Below, in pieces: positions 7,573 to 14,450 of a stretch of DNA of 14,891 nucleotides (position 1 is the first letter of the stretch; each line of letters opens with the position of its first letter). This DNA comes from Pseudomonadota bacterium (GTDB lineage Bacteria; Pseudomonadota; Alphaproteobacteria; Rhizobiales; Hyphomicrobiaceae), in NCBI GenBank assembly GCA_021813195.1, contig JAKALI010000040.1:1-14891 (forward strand), given 5' to 3'. A model generated the notes under the pieces. It ran no database searches. It was not told the origin of the DNA and saw nothing but the letters and a program-made list of their open reading frames with translations. A program made the translations under genes and the position numbers.

Positions 7573-8518
7573 TACTCTTGGCACGCCCGCGCGCATCGCC
7601 GCGCACGAGGATTGCGGCGAGCGGCCCCTGCTCCCATGCCTGTAGGATCAAACGTCCCAATTCGCGAAAATCTTCTTTGCGCGGAGACGTGGCGCGCCAC
7701 ACAAGACCAATTTTACGCGAGGGTTCGGGCTCCGTGAAGCGGATGACGGTGAGGTCCCGGCCGCGCTCCTCGGTAGGCAAACACATTTCAGGCAGCAGGG
7801 TGATGCCAAGGCCAGCCGAAACCATCTCGACGATGGTGGTCAGACTGGATACGCCGAAGGTGTTGACGGTATCGACCTGCTTCAGCGAGCAGTAGGTCAG
7901 GGCCTGATCCCGCAGACAATGGCCCTCCTCAAGCAACAAGAGCCGCTCATTTTCGACCATTTCCTTCGTCGCACGCAGGCGGCCTGACGTCTTGCGCTGC
8001 TTGGGCATCGCAAGCAAGAAGCGGTCCTCAAACAGACGCATCTCTTCAAGATCATGATGCTTGATCGGCAATGCAAGAAAGAGGACGTCGAGCCGTCCGT
8101 CGAGCAGTTCCTCGACCAAGTGTGCGGTCTGCGTTTCGCGCACGTGCAATTCCAAGTCGGGATGCGTGTCCTTAAGCCGCTGCAAGAGTGGCGGCAGCAT
8201 GTAGGGCGCCACGGACGGAATGACCCCAAGCCGCAGCGTCCCCGCGAGGAGCCGGTTGGAATGCTGCGCGTAAGCTACGAGGTCGCGCACATCACCCAGA
8301 ATGCGTGAGATGCGGTTCGCGATCTCCTCGCCCTTTGGGGTCAGTTGGACGCCAAGACGCGTGCGCTCCACCAAGATCACGCCGAGGTCTTGCTCCAGTT
8401 CGGAGATCTGCATCGAGAGCGCCGGCTGCGAGACGGCGCACGCATCGGCGGCGCGCCCAAAGTGGCGCTCCTTGGCGAGAGCCTCGAAATAACGAAGTTG
8501 TTTCAGGGTGACGGCCAC
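7553..8518 (-). CDS. oxyR: Hydrogen-peroxide sensor and LysR-type regulator OxyR
   Basis: A 321-residue LysR-family regulator. The winged helix-turn-helix is at about 3-62 (LKQLRYFEALAKERHFGRAA, SQPALSMQISELE) and the substrate-binding-like regulatory domain at about 92-295. The OxyR hallmark EEGHCLRDQALTYC is present: Cys201 and Cys210, nine residues apart, correspond to the peroxidatic Cys199 and resolving Cys208 of E. coli OxyR, which form a disulfide on oxidation. The start is GTG at 8518; no better start exists before the in-frame stop about 27 bases upstream, and the Shine-Dalgarno is weak. No catalase or peroxiredoxin gene is adjacent, unlike many alphaproteobacterial loci where oxyR is divergent from katG. 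Its 3' end lies antisense to the last 20 bases of the DUF882 gene. An inverted repeat at 8554-8584 may be its autoregulatory site. Confidence 0.92.
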   Translation of the reverse strand: MAVTLKQLRYFEALAKERHFGRAADACAVSQPALSMQISELEQDLGVILVERTRLGVQLTPKGEEIANRISRILGDVRDLVAYAQHSNRLLAGTLRLGVIPSVAPYMLPPLLQRLKDTHPDLELHVRETQTAHLVEELLDGRLDVLFLALPIKHHDLEEMRLFEDRFLLAMPKQRKTSGRLRATKEMVENERLLLLEEGHCLRDQALTYCSLKQVDTVNTFGVSSLTTIVEMVSAGLGITLLPEMCLPTEERGRDLTVIRFTEPEPSRKIGLVWRATSPRKEDFRELGRLILQAWEQGPLAAILVRGDARGRAKSINVETS

Positions 8519-8553
8519 GATCAGGTACGCTGATGTCCACTCTCACAAATTCC

Positions 8554-8584
8554 GATTAGAGCTTATCGACGCGGCCGTCTAATC
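8554..8584. promoter_or_regulatory. Inverted repeat GATTAGA-N17-TCTAATC upstream of oxyR
   Basis: Perfect 7-base arms at 8554-8560 and 8578-8584, starting 36 bases before the oxyR start. The left arm is also part of an imperfect 14-base dyad (GATTAGAGCTTATC, 8554-8567) with some likeness to the ATAG...CTAT half-sites of OxyR. LysR-type regulators commonly bind their own promoter in this range, so an autoregulatory site is a reasonable guess. Confidence 0.3.
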
Positions 8585-8723
8585 TCATATGCGTGATGGT
8601 TGCAGATTTCGCCCGCCTCGCGGGTGGCTGGCTCACCGACTCGAAGGCGTGCATGACGCAGCGGAAATCGCCTGCAACTTCAGATGAACTCCATGATCTG
8701 GGATTTCGATCCTGGGCGTGGAT

Positions 8724-8757
8724 CCGCCCCGGCCGTGCGCCGAACCGGCCGGGGCGG
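8724..8757. terminator. 12-bp GC-only hairpin between gapR and oxyR
   Basis: Arms CCGCCCCGGCCG (8724-8735) and CGGCCGGGGCGG (8746-8757) pair perfectly around a 10-base loop TGCGCCGAAC. No T-run follows on either strand, so it is not a standard intrinsic terminator. It lies about 150 bases after the gapR stop and could end or stabilise that transcript, or separate it from oxyR. Confidence 0.4.
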
Positions 8758-8904
8758 CCCATTCGCGGTGCCCCGCCCTGAAAGACGCCCCGAAACACAT
8801 CTCGCGTCCGATGTCGGGCGGATTTGGCGCCGCAACGGCCCTGCTCGCTTAGGAGCGGCGCGTTCCATACCAGCGCCATCACATCGTATGGGTGCCGTCG
8901 GCTG

Positions 8905-9189
8905 CTACTCGGCAGCTTCCATGTGGCGCGCGGCCGGTTCGTCAGCGAGCATGCCAAGCGCATGCATATAAGCCTCCAGGATGCTCTCCTCCTCCTGGCG
9001 CTCCTGCCGGCTCTTTTTTCTTATTCTTACGATCTGGCGCAGGGCTTTGACGTCGAAGCCGACGCCTTTCGCTTCAAGATATTTGTCACGGATATCGGCG
9101 GCGAGAGCCTTCTTTTCCTCTTCCAACCTCTCGATCTGTTCGACGAACTGTCGCAATTGACTTTGAGCGGCCGCCTGAAGCGTGGTCAT
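8905..9189 (-). CDS. gapR: GapR-like nucleoid-associated protein (DUF2312 / UPF0335)
   Basis: A 94-residue DNA-binding protein matching the DUF2312 family almost end to end. The signature is clear: a long first helix, QLRQFVEQIERLEEEKKALA, then DIRDKYLEAKGVGFDVKALR, then QIVRIRKKSRQERQEEESIL and EAYMHALG. In Caulobacter, GapR binds AT-rich, overtwisted DNA ahead of replication and transcription and helps topoisomerases. The family is nearly confined to Alphaproteobacteria. A GTG at 9192 lies directly before the ATG at 9189; I chose the ATG because GAGG stands 6 bases before it but only 3 before the GTG. The charged helical sequence is intact, and the length is close to the 89 residues of the Caulobacter protein. 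The last residues (AARHMEAAE) are variable in the family. Confidence 0.92.
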   Translation of the reverse strand: MTTLQAAAQSQLRQFVEQIERLEEEKKALAADIRDKYLEAKGVGFDVKALRQIVRIRKKSRQERQEEESILEAYMHALGMLADEPAARHMEAAE

Positions 9190-9539
9190 CACCTACCTCA
9201 TAATTATTGGGATCGGGCACACGTCACCGGCAAACGCCACGCTCAACTGCCGGCACGGCCGCAATGGCCTTAATGCGTGAGACGCTATCGGCACGACCTC
9301 GTGCAATCAAGGTCGGCGCACAATCATCCAGAGGTAATTGCGCCACGCCAACAGGCTCCTCCGATCTTGTTAAGTACCGCGCATGGTAGACCTGGACGTC
9401 AAAGCGGAAGGCCTCGGTTGCACCTACCGGCCTCAAATCGGCCGCGAAATCTGGCGAATTGACATATGCGGCCGACGTTGTGGTATCGCACCTTTGAGGC
9501 CGCCCGAACCGACTCCACGAATCACCCGCGAGGCTAGCA
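9190..9539. other. Divergent region between gapR and the lytic transglycosylase gene
   Basis: About 350 bases that must contain the gapR promoter (minus) and the promoter of the transglycosylase gene (plus). The gapR-proximal end is AT-rich (CAATAATTATGAGG on the minus strand). The only possible gene is a weak minus-strand frame, 9224-9436, listed separately. No hairpin or known RNA was recognised. Confidence 0.5.
9224..9436 (-). CDS. Doubtful 70-residue open frame upstream of gapR
   Basis: The lower part of a longer minus-strand frame falls wholly in the gap before the transglycosylase gene and ends 34 bases before the gapR start. From a TTG at 9436 it would encode about 70 residues, including FRFDVQVYHARYLTRSEEPV and LPLDDCAPTLIARGRADSVS, which look more protein-like than typical shadow frames. 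Against it: no ATG or GTG start in a useful place, no Shine-Dalgarno, and codon third positions less GC-rich than in the neighbours. It may be chance, or the remnant of a small gene. I recognise no family. Confidence 0.2.
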   Translation of the reverse strand: MRPVGATEAFRFDVQVYHARYLTRSEEPVGVAQLPLDDCAPTLIARGRADSVSRIKAIAAVPAVERGVCR

Positions 9540-10832
9540 ATGCAGTCCGCCGCGCACGTGTGGCGCAACAAAGAGTTGCACACCCGATTGCATTCGACAG
9601 GCTGGCGCATGCTGGCCCTGATGCTGTGCATTGCCGCAAATCTCCTGCTCCCGAATGGAGCCCGCGCCAATCCAATTCCGTTTGCGCAATGGCTTGCGGA
9701 TCTGTGGCCCGACGCGGAGGCCGCAGGCGTCTCAAGGCCCACTTTCGATGCGGCCGTGGCCGGGCTCAAGCCTAAGCTCGATATTCCCGATCTCGACTTA
9801 CCCGGACGCAAAACCGACGGCAGCCGGGGTCAGGCCGAGTTCACCCGCGCCCCCAAAGACTACCTCGACGTCGCTTACCTCGAGCGCTTGGCTGAACAAG
9901 GGCGGGCACTTGCCGTCAAGCATCGTGCGGCGCTGGACAAGATCGAACGCGAATATGGTGTGGACCGGTATTCAATCCTCGCAATCTGGGGCCGCGAAAC
10001 CGCATTTGGTCAACACAAGCTGCCGCATGACGCCATCGAGGTGCTCGCCACCTTGGCCTGGGCGGGGCGGCGCAAAGAGCTCTTTCGCAATGAGTTGATT
10101 GAGGCCTTAAAGATGCTGGAAGCGGGTGTTGCCCGCGCCGACATGCGCGCCTCGTGGGCCGGGGCGGTCGGCCTCACGCAATTCATGCCATCGGAATACT
10201 TTCAATACGCTCGCGATCTGGATGGCGACGGCCGCAAAGACATCTTCCGATCGGTGCCCGATGCGTTGGCTTCAGCCGCCGCGCAACTTGCGGGCAAAGG
10301 CTGGGTCCGGGGACAGATCTGGGGCTACGAAGTCGCCATACCGAAAACCGCCGACTGCGGTTTCGAAGGACCGACGCAAGCGCGTGCGCTCAGTGAATGG
10401 GCAGCGCTTGGCTTCAAGCGCGCCGATGGCAAGCCCTGGAGCGATGAGCTCCTGTCGGCTGAGGCCTATCTCATGAGCCCTGCGGGAGCTTACGGCCCGT
10501 CTTTCTTGGTGCTGGAAAACTACCGAGTGATCCGCCGCTACAATATGTCGGATCTCTATGCCATTTTCGTCGGCCACTTGGCAGACCGCATTGCTGGCGG
10601 CGGACACTTCGTCAAGGCATTCGGCGGCACAGGTCCACAAAAGACCGCCGTCATCGAGGAAATCCAGTCACGGCTCGGCAAAGCAGGCTATGATGTTGAG
10701 AAAGTCGACGGCAAAATCGGCTCCAACACACGAAAAATCATCGGATTGTATCAACGCGCAAACGGGCTCTCGGTCGATTGCTGGCCATCAGAAGAGGTTC
10801 TCCGGCACATCCGGAGTACGGCATCGCGATGA
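9540..10832 (+). CDS. Lytic murein transglycosylase, MltB type, with peptidoglycan-binding domain
   Basis: A 430-residue periplasmic enzyme predicted to cleave the MurNAc-GlcNAc bond with 1,6-anhydro product formation. A signal peptide covers residues 1-43 (hydrophobic core 24-37, cut probably after ARA). The SLT_2 catalytic domain spans about 47-345. It carries the catalytic Glu153 in LAIWGRETAFG and the family blocks SWAGAVGLTQFMPSEYFQYA and DGRKDIFRSVPDALASAA. A C-terminal peptidoglycan-binding domain follows at about 367-428 (EIQSRLGKAGYDVEKVDGKI, TRKIIGLYQRANGL). There is no lipobox Cys at the cut site, so the protein is soluble, unlike E. coli MltB. The ATG at 9540 has GAGG 6 bases upstream; a second Met at residue 24 would give a more compact signal peptide. 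Its stop overlaps the start of the DUF459 gene (ATGA). Confidence 0.92.
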   Translation: MQSAAHVWRNKELHTRLHSTGWRMLALMLCIAANLLLPNGARANPIPFAQWLADLWPDAEAAGVSRPTFDAAVAGLKPKLDIPDLDLPGRKTDGSRGQAEFTRAPKDYLDVAYLERLAEQGRALAVKHRAALDKIEREYGVDRYSILAIWGRETAFGQHKLPHDAIEVLATLAWAGRRKELFRNELIEALKMLEAGVARADMRASWAGAVGLTQFMPSEYFQYARDLDGDGRKDIFRSVPDALASAAAQLAGKGWVRGQIWGYEVAIPKTADCGFEGPTQARALSEWAALGFKRADGKPWSDELLSAEAYLMSPAGAYGPSFLVLENYRVIRRYNMSDLYAIFVGHLADRIAGGGHFVKAFGGTGPQKTAVIEEIQSRLGKAGYDVEKVDGKIGSNTRKIIGLYQRANGLSVDCWPSEEVLRHIRSTASR

Positions 10833-12244
10833 GACGACATATCATAGGCTCGAATTTTTGTCGGTTGCTGTCCGTCATCGTCGCGGGCCTTTGCGCGCTC
10901 TTCAGCCTCATCGCCCCCGCCTCGGCCAACGAGGCTGAATTCCAAGGTTCAAGCTATCTCAAACCGTTCCCCAACGAGGAGGTCTATCGCGTCGCCATCA
11001 TCGGTGATGATCTGGCGGAGGCCTTGCACGCTGGACTGTCGGAACAGGTGAGAGATGATCCCCGTCTACGCCTCGCTCCCCGCCACATGCTGCTCAACGG
11101 TCTCATGCGGCCCGACAACGCTCAGAAACTCGCGCAGTTGGAAGACGATCTGAAGCGCGATCCCCCAGATATCGCGATCGTGATGCTGGGCGCGTGGGAT
11201 CGGGTTTCGCTACGCGACCAGGAGGGCAGGCGCGTACCCGTGGGTAGCCCCGAATGGCGTAAGGTCTACGGCAATCGCGCCGAACGCTTATTGAAAATGC
11301 TCAAACGCCTTAACAGTGCTGTGTATCTTGTCGGCTTGCCGAACTTGCGGCGCTGGGACGCGAACGAAGACGTTCAGATGATGAACGAGACGCTGCGCGA
11401 GCGCGCTTATCTCAACAGCATGAAATTCATCGACAGCTACGCGGGCTTCCTCGACGACAGCGGCGGCTTTAGCGCATGGGGGCCAGATCTGTCGGGGAAA
11501 ATTGTCCGCCTGCGCGACAATGACGGCGTCTATTTTACGACGGCTGGACGGCTGAAACTCGCCCATTTCGTCGAACGAGAAATCCGCCGCGACGTCAAGC
11601 AAGCTCAAGCGGAACGGGTCGTACCGTTGGCTGGCGCGGAGGACGAGCAAGCCAAGATCAATCCCGGCAAAGCTGTCATGAAGGGCTGGGACGCGCAAAC
11701 CGATGGATCGACACGAACCCCGCAGGCCAATCCGACGGCCGCACCGGCAGGTGTGCGCGATCAACCTGCCGATAACGGCCGCATTCAACTTTCAACCGTC
11801 AACTCATCCGGTCGCGAGGAACTCGTAACGATCGAGATCGTGCGCCCCGCCATTCCAGCGTCGGTCGTCGCGCTCGTTACACGCAAGGAAAGCCCCGACA
11901 AACCCTCCCAGATGGGCGAAGTCCTCGTCGACCGCATACCAGGTGGCCTCGACGTCATGAGCACCGTCACGCCGCCAGCCACAGGCCGTGCAGGACCAAC
12001 ACGCGCAATGGTCTCACCGACTCAAACACCGTATTATCGTGCGCTTGTCAAAGGAGAGCGGCTACAGCCAAGGCCTGGCCGGATCGACGACATGACGTGG
12101 CCCAGACCTGACCCCGGCCACATCAGTCCGATGCCGGCGACGCTACGAACGGAGCCCGACAAGACCCTGGAAACCGGTTCTTCAGACGCAACAGAACCAA
12201 CGTCCAAGCCTACAGAACGCGCGCCGAAAAGTTCTCAGCGCTAA
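10829..12244 (+). CDS. DUF459 SGNH-fold protein with degenerate active site
   Basis: A 471-residue exported protein. The signal peptide ends near APASA (residue 33); the DUF459 domain spans about 50-255; residues from about 260 on form a Pro/Thr/Arg-rich tail without a recognised domain. The family fold is clear from VYRVAIIGDDLAEALHAGL, VMLGAWDR, VYLVGLPNLRRW, FIDSYAGFLDDSGGFSAWGP and DGVYFTTAGRLKLAHFVERE. However, the block I Ser is Asp61 (GDD instead of GDS), the block III Asn is Trp123 (GAWD instead of GAND) and the block V His is Tyr235 (DGVYFT instead of DGVHFT). The usual nucleophile, oxyanion-hole Asn and catalytic His are therefore all absent, so hydrolase activity is unlikely. I chose the ATG at 10829, which overlaps the transglycosylase stop as ATGA, over a start at 10778 inside that gene. 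Coupled translation suggests a shared role in cell-wall remodelling. Confidence 0.85.
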   Translation: MRRHIIGSNFCRLLSVIVAGLCALFSLIAPASANEAEFQGSSYLKPFPNEEVYRVAIIGDDLAEALHAGLSEQVRDDPRLRLAPRHMLLNGLMRPDNAQKLAQLEDDLKRDPPDIAIVMLGAWDRVSLRDQEGRRVPVGSPEWRKVYGNRAERLLKMLKRLNSAVYLVGLPNLRRWDANEDVQMMNETLRERAYLNSMKFIDSYAGFLDDSGGFSAWGPDLSGKIVRLRDNDGVYFTTAGRLKLAHFVEREIRRDVKQAQAERVVPLAGAEDEQAKINPGKAVMKGWDAQTDGSTRTPQANPTAAPAGVRDQPADNGRIQLSTVNSSGREELVTIEIVRPAIPASVVALVTRKESPDKPSQMGEVLVDRIPGGLDVMSTVTPPATGRAGPTRAMVSPTQTPYYRALVKGERLQPRPGRIDDMTWPRPDPGHISPMPATLRTEPDKTLETGSSDATEPTSKPTERAPKSSQR

Positions 12245-12265
12245 ATGACTTCCCGCCGGAATTTG

Positions 12266-12361
12266 ATTGCGCTCGAGATATAAGGCCCGCGCAGCACCAA
12301 GGGACTGCCCACGCGGTTGTCGCCCGAGCATCTCCCCGCGACGATGGGCGCCGAGCGCAAT
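12266..12361. repeat. 10-bp inverted repeat closing about 96 bases in a convergent gap
   Basis: ATTGCGCTCG (12266-12275) and CGAGCGCAAT (12352-12361) pair perfectly over 10 bases. They span most of the 136-base gap between the convergent DUF459 and hpf genes. The interior offers smaller pairings such as GTCGC (12319-12323) with GCGAC (12338-12342) or CGCGG (12312-12316) with CCGCG (12336-12340). It may act as a two-way transcript end or a structured 3' region; no T-run is present. Confidence 0.4.
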
Positions 12362-12380
12362 GGGCACCACGTCTGCTCAG

Positions 12381-12761
12381 CTAGTCTTCGCGTGCGGGCG
12401 CGGGACGGCGACGTCCACGCTCGATCTTCGCGCTGTCACGCATTCGATCGGCAATCTCATCCAAACGGCGCGTGGCGGCGTCGAATGCATCACGAATGGC
12501 GATCTGCAGATCCTCTTGAGCGTCGCCCACATTGGATTCGTGCGTCAGAATAAGAGGTGCATGATCCGGGATGCCAATATCGATTTTGATTTCGTAGGTC
12601 TTGCCCTTGTGGTGGTGCTTGTTGGGGGCAGAGACGACCACCCGGCAGTGTGTCATGCGATCGAAAACGCGCTCCAATTTTGCCGCCTTCTCGGCGATCT
12701 TGCGCTCGATGACGATACTCTTTTCCAAACCTTTGAACGTAATCTCCAAGGGTGTGCTCAT
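12381..12761 (-). CDS. hpf: Short ribosome hibernation-promoting factor (HPF/RaiA family)
   Basis: A 126-residue member of the HPF/RaiA (formerly sigma-54 modulation) family, which binds the 30S decoding centre and silences or pairs ribosomes in slow growth. The single domain at about 4-105 follows the family pattern: PLEITFKGLEKSIVIERKIA, a first helix EKAAKLERVFDRM, strand HCRVVVSAPN, then KTYEIKIDIGIP, the second helix DLQIAIRDAFDAATRRLDEIADR and a basic tail (GRRRPAP). It is longer than E. coli HPF (95 residues) but lacks the C-terminal dimerisation domain of the long form (about 180-190) that many Alphaproteobacteria carry. AAGG lies 8 bases before the ATG. It is not next to rpoN or ptsN, the common setting for hpf in Proteobacteria. 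A possible promoter and a CRP-like dyad lie upstream. Confidence 0.88.
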   Translation of the reverse strand: MSTPLEITFKGLEKSIVIERKIAEKAAKLERVFDRMTHCRVVVSAPNKHHHKGKTYEIKIDIGIPDHAPLILTHESNVGDAQEDLQIAIRDAFDAATRRLDEIADRMRDSAKIERGRRRPAPARED

Positions 12762-12787
12762 CGGCCCTGCCTTTCGGGTCTCGTTGC

Positions 12788-12803
12788 GGTGACGACTGTC
12801 ACA
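12788..12803. promoter_or_regulatory. CRP-type box (GTGA-N6-TCAC) before hpf
   Basis: GGTGA-CGACTG-TCACA matches the CRP consensus TGTGA-N6-TCACA at 9 of 10 defined bases, and the GTGA-N6-TCAC core is exact. It is centred 34 bases before the hpf start codon. If the promoter proposed next to it is right, the box lies at the transcript start and would repress. Binding is inferred from the motif only. Confidence 0.35.
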
Positions 12804-12809
12804 TTCTTG

Positions 12810-12837
12810 ATATTAGGTCGGTTCCTGGCCGGCACAA
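12810..12837 (-). promoter_or_regulatory. Possible promoter of hpf
   Basis: On the minus strand, CTTGTGC (TTGTGC complement at 12832-12837) and TAATAT (complement at 12810-12815) are 16 bases apart. This fits loosely a sigma-70 promoter of alphaproteobacterial type; CTTG with CCTAAT is also loosely RpoH-like. Transcription would begin near 12803, giving a leader of about 40 bases. Confidence 0.3.
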
Positions 12838-12940
12838 GTCTTGACGCTGCTTGATACAGCGCGCCCCACGCGGTGCTGGTCGCCGCGCAGGCGCTACTGC
12901 CTACGCCGAGGGCGTCGATCTCGTGAGAAGGCCAGCCGTT

Positions 12941-14380
12941 CTACCGTGGTAAGGTTGTCGAGCCCATCAACGCTTTGTCGATCGCGTGCGCGGCCTGACG
13001 TCCCTCGCGGATGGCCCAGACGACAAGCGATTGCCCACGGCGCACGTCGCCGGCTGCAAATACATTGTCCAGACCCGGCAACCTGTAGTCGAGGTCATTG
13101 GCATCCAGGCCACTGAAGCGACCACGCGGGACGATCTTAAGGCCAAGCTCTGACACTACATCGCCTTCGACGGGTCCGGAGAAGCCCATCGCGAGCAAGA
13201 CGAGATCAGCGTCCAAAGTCCCCTCGCTGCCTGGGATGGGTTGGAGCTTGTCGTCGACGCGCGTGTAGTGGAGCTTTTCGACTTTGCCGTTCGAGCCCGA
13301 AAAACCAGTCGTCGAAATCGAATATTCGGTCACCGCACCCTCAGCCTGCGAGGAGGAGATGCGAAGCTTCACCGGCCAGTTGGGCCACGAGAGCGCCTTG
13401 TTTTCCTTGACTGGCGGTCGCGGCATGATCTCGAGCTGCGTGACGCTCTTGGCTCCCTGACGGAAGGACGTGCCGATGCAGTCCGAACCCGTGTCGCCGC
13501 CACCAATCACGACCACACGCTTATCTTTAGCCGAGATTTCGCGTGTGTCCGGCCGCTGTGGTTCCCCGGCTATGCGTCGATTCTGTTGCGGCAGGAACTC
13601 CATGGCAAAGTGGATGCCATCGAGATTGCGGCCGGGAGCCGTCGCAAAGAAATCGAACGGTTTCTCCGAGCCGATCGCCAGCAACAGCGCATCGTGCTTG
13701 GACTTGAGTTCGTGGGCCGAGACGTCTTTGCCAACGGTGATACCGCAATGGAAAGTGACGCCCTCGGCCTCCATTTGCTTCACGCGGCGGGCAACGATGT
13801 GTTTTTCCATTTTAAAGTCGGGAATGCCGTAGGTGAGCAGACCACCGGGCCGGGCGTTGCGCTCATAGACATGCACTTCATGACCCGCCCGCGCCAACTG
13901 CTGCGCGGCCGCCAGTCCCGCGGGCCCGGAACCAATGATGCCGACAGACTTGCCGGTCTTTCTCTCCGGTGGCTGCGGCGCGATCCAACCCTCATCGAAT
14001 GCGCGATCCGCGATCGCGCATTCGATTGTTTTGATAGCGACGGGATTGTCGTCGATGTTGAGGGTGCAAGAGGCTTCACACGGCGCGGGGCACACGCGGC
14101 CCGTCACCTCCGGGAAGTTGTTGGTCGAATGCAGATTGAGCGCAGCGTCCTTCCAGTCCCCGCGGTAGACGAGATCGTTCCAGTCCGGAATCTGGTTGTT
14201 GACCGGACAGCCGTTGTGACAATACGGAATCCCGCAATCCATGCAGCGGGCGGCCTGTGTTTTCACATCGGATTCAGGCAGAGGCACAACAAACTCGTGC
14301 CAATGCTTGGTGCGCACCTCGACAGGCTCATACTTGCGCTCTGCACGCTCGAATTCCAGAAATCCCGTTGGCTTGCCCAT
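12941..14380 (-). CDS. gltD: Glutamate synthase [NADPH] small subunit
   Basis: A 479-residue flavoprotein that passes electrons from NADPH through FAD and iron-sulfur clusters to the large subunit, where 2-oxoglutarate and glutamine give two glutamates. The N-terminal cluster region has Cys46, 49, 54 and 58 ([14 protein letters not shown]) and Cys97, 101 and 105 (CPAPCEASC). FAD binding is shown by [20 protein letters not shown] at about 147-166, NADPH binding by [13 protein letters not shown] near 290-300, and the C-terminal FAD contact by [20 protein letters not shown] near 438-457. Length is typical and all motifs are intact. It follows gltB by 70 bases on the same strand and both likely form one operon. 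A strong Shine-Dalgarno is not visible before the ATG, but the N terminus ([11 protein letters not shown]) is the conserved GltD start. Confidence 0.95.
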   Translation of the reverse strand: MGKPTGFLEFERAERKYEPVEVRTKHWHEFVVPLPESDVKTQAARCMDCGIPYCHNGCPVNNQIPDWNDLVYRGDWKDAALNLHSTNNFPEVTGRVCPAPCEASCTLNIDDNPVAIKTIECAIADRAFDEGWIAPQPPERKTGKSVGIIGSGPAGLAAAQQLARAGHEVHVYERNARPGGLLTYGIPDFKMEKHIVARRVKQMEAEGVTFHCGITVGKDVSAHELKSKHDALLLAIGSEKPFDFFATAPGRNLDGIHFAMEFLPQQNRRIAGEPQRPDTREISAKDKRVVVIGGGDTGSDCIGTSFRQGAKSVTQLEIMPRPPVKENKALSWPNWPVKLRISSSQAEGAVTEYSISTTGFSGSNGKVEKLHYTRVDDKLQPIPGSEGTLDADLVLLAMGFSGPVEGDVVSELGLKIVPRGRFSGLDANDLDYRLPGLDNVFAAGDVRRGQSLVVWAIREGRQAAHAIDKALMGSTTLPR

Positions 14381-14450
14381 GTTGGTGCCGTCTTTCGTTT
14401 GATGTAATGACCGTGCGCGTGTGTGAGGTGCTCGTTACAATATCAGGCAA

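Larger units (their letters stand above)
8519..8904. other. Intergenic region between gapR and oxyR, no gene seen
   Basis: About 386 bases between two tandem minus-strand genes. It should hold the oxyR promoter at its left end and a gapR terminator at its right. Visible elements are an inverted repeat GATTAGA/TCTAATC at 8554-8584 and a 12-bp GC-only hairpin at 8724-8757. The open frames that cross it run into gapR in antisense and do not look like proteins. Confidence 0.55.

Noticed and set aside
8684..8971. Plus-strand frame of 95 residues between oxyR and gapR
   Set aside because: It spans the GC hairpin and runs into gapR in antisense; composition is Arg/Pro/Gly-rich without family pattern.
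9437..9811. Upper part of the 195-residue minus-strand frame beginning at 9811
   Set aside because: It runs antisense through the signal peptide and first domain of the lytic transglycosylase, so only the part inside the gap could be real.
12903..12915. Small hairpin ACGCC-GAG-GGCGT after gltD as a terminator
   Set aside because: Only five base pairs and no T-run; too weak to call in DNA of this GC content.
13241..14407. Long plus-strand frame (388 residues) opposite gltD
   Set aside because: It covers the well-identified gltD in antisense and shows no domain; a shadow frame.
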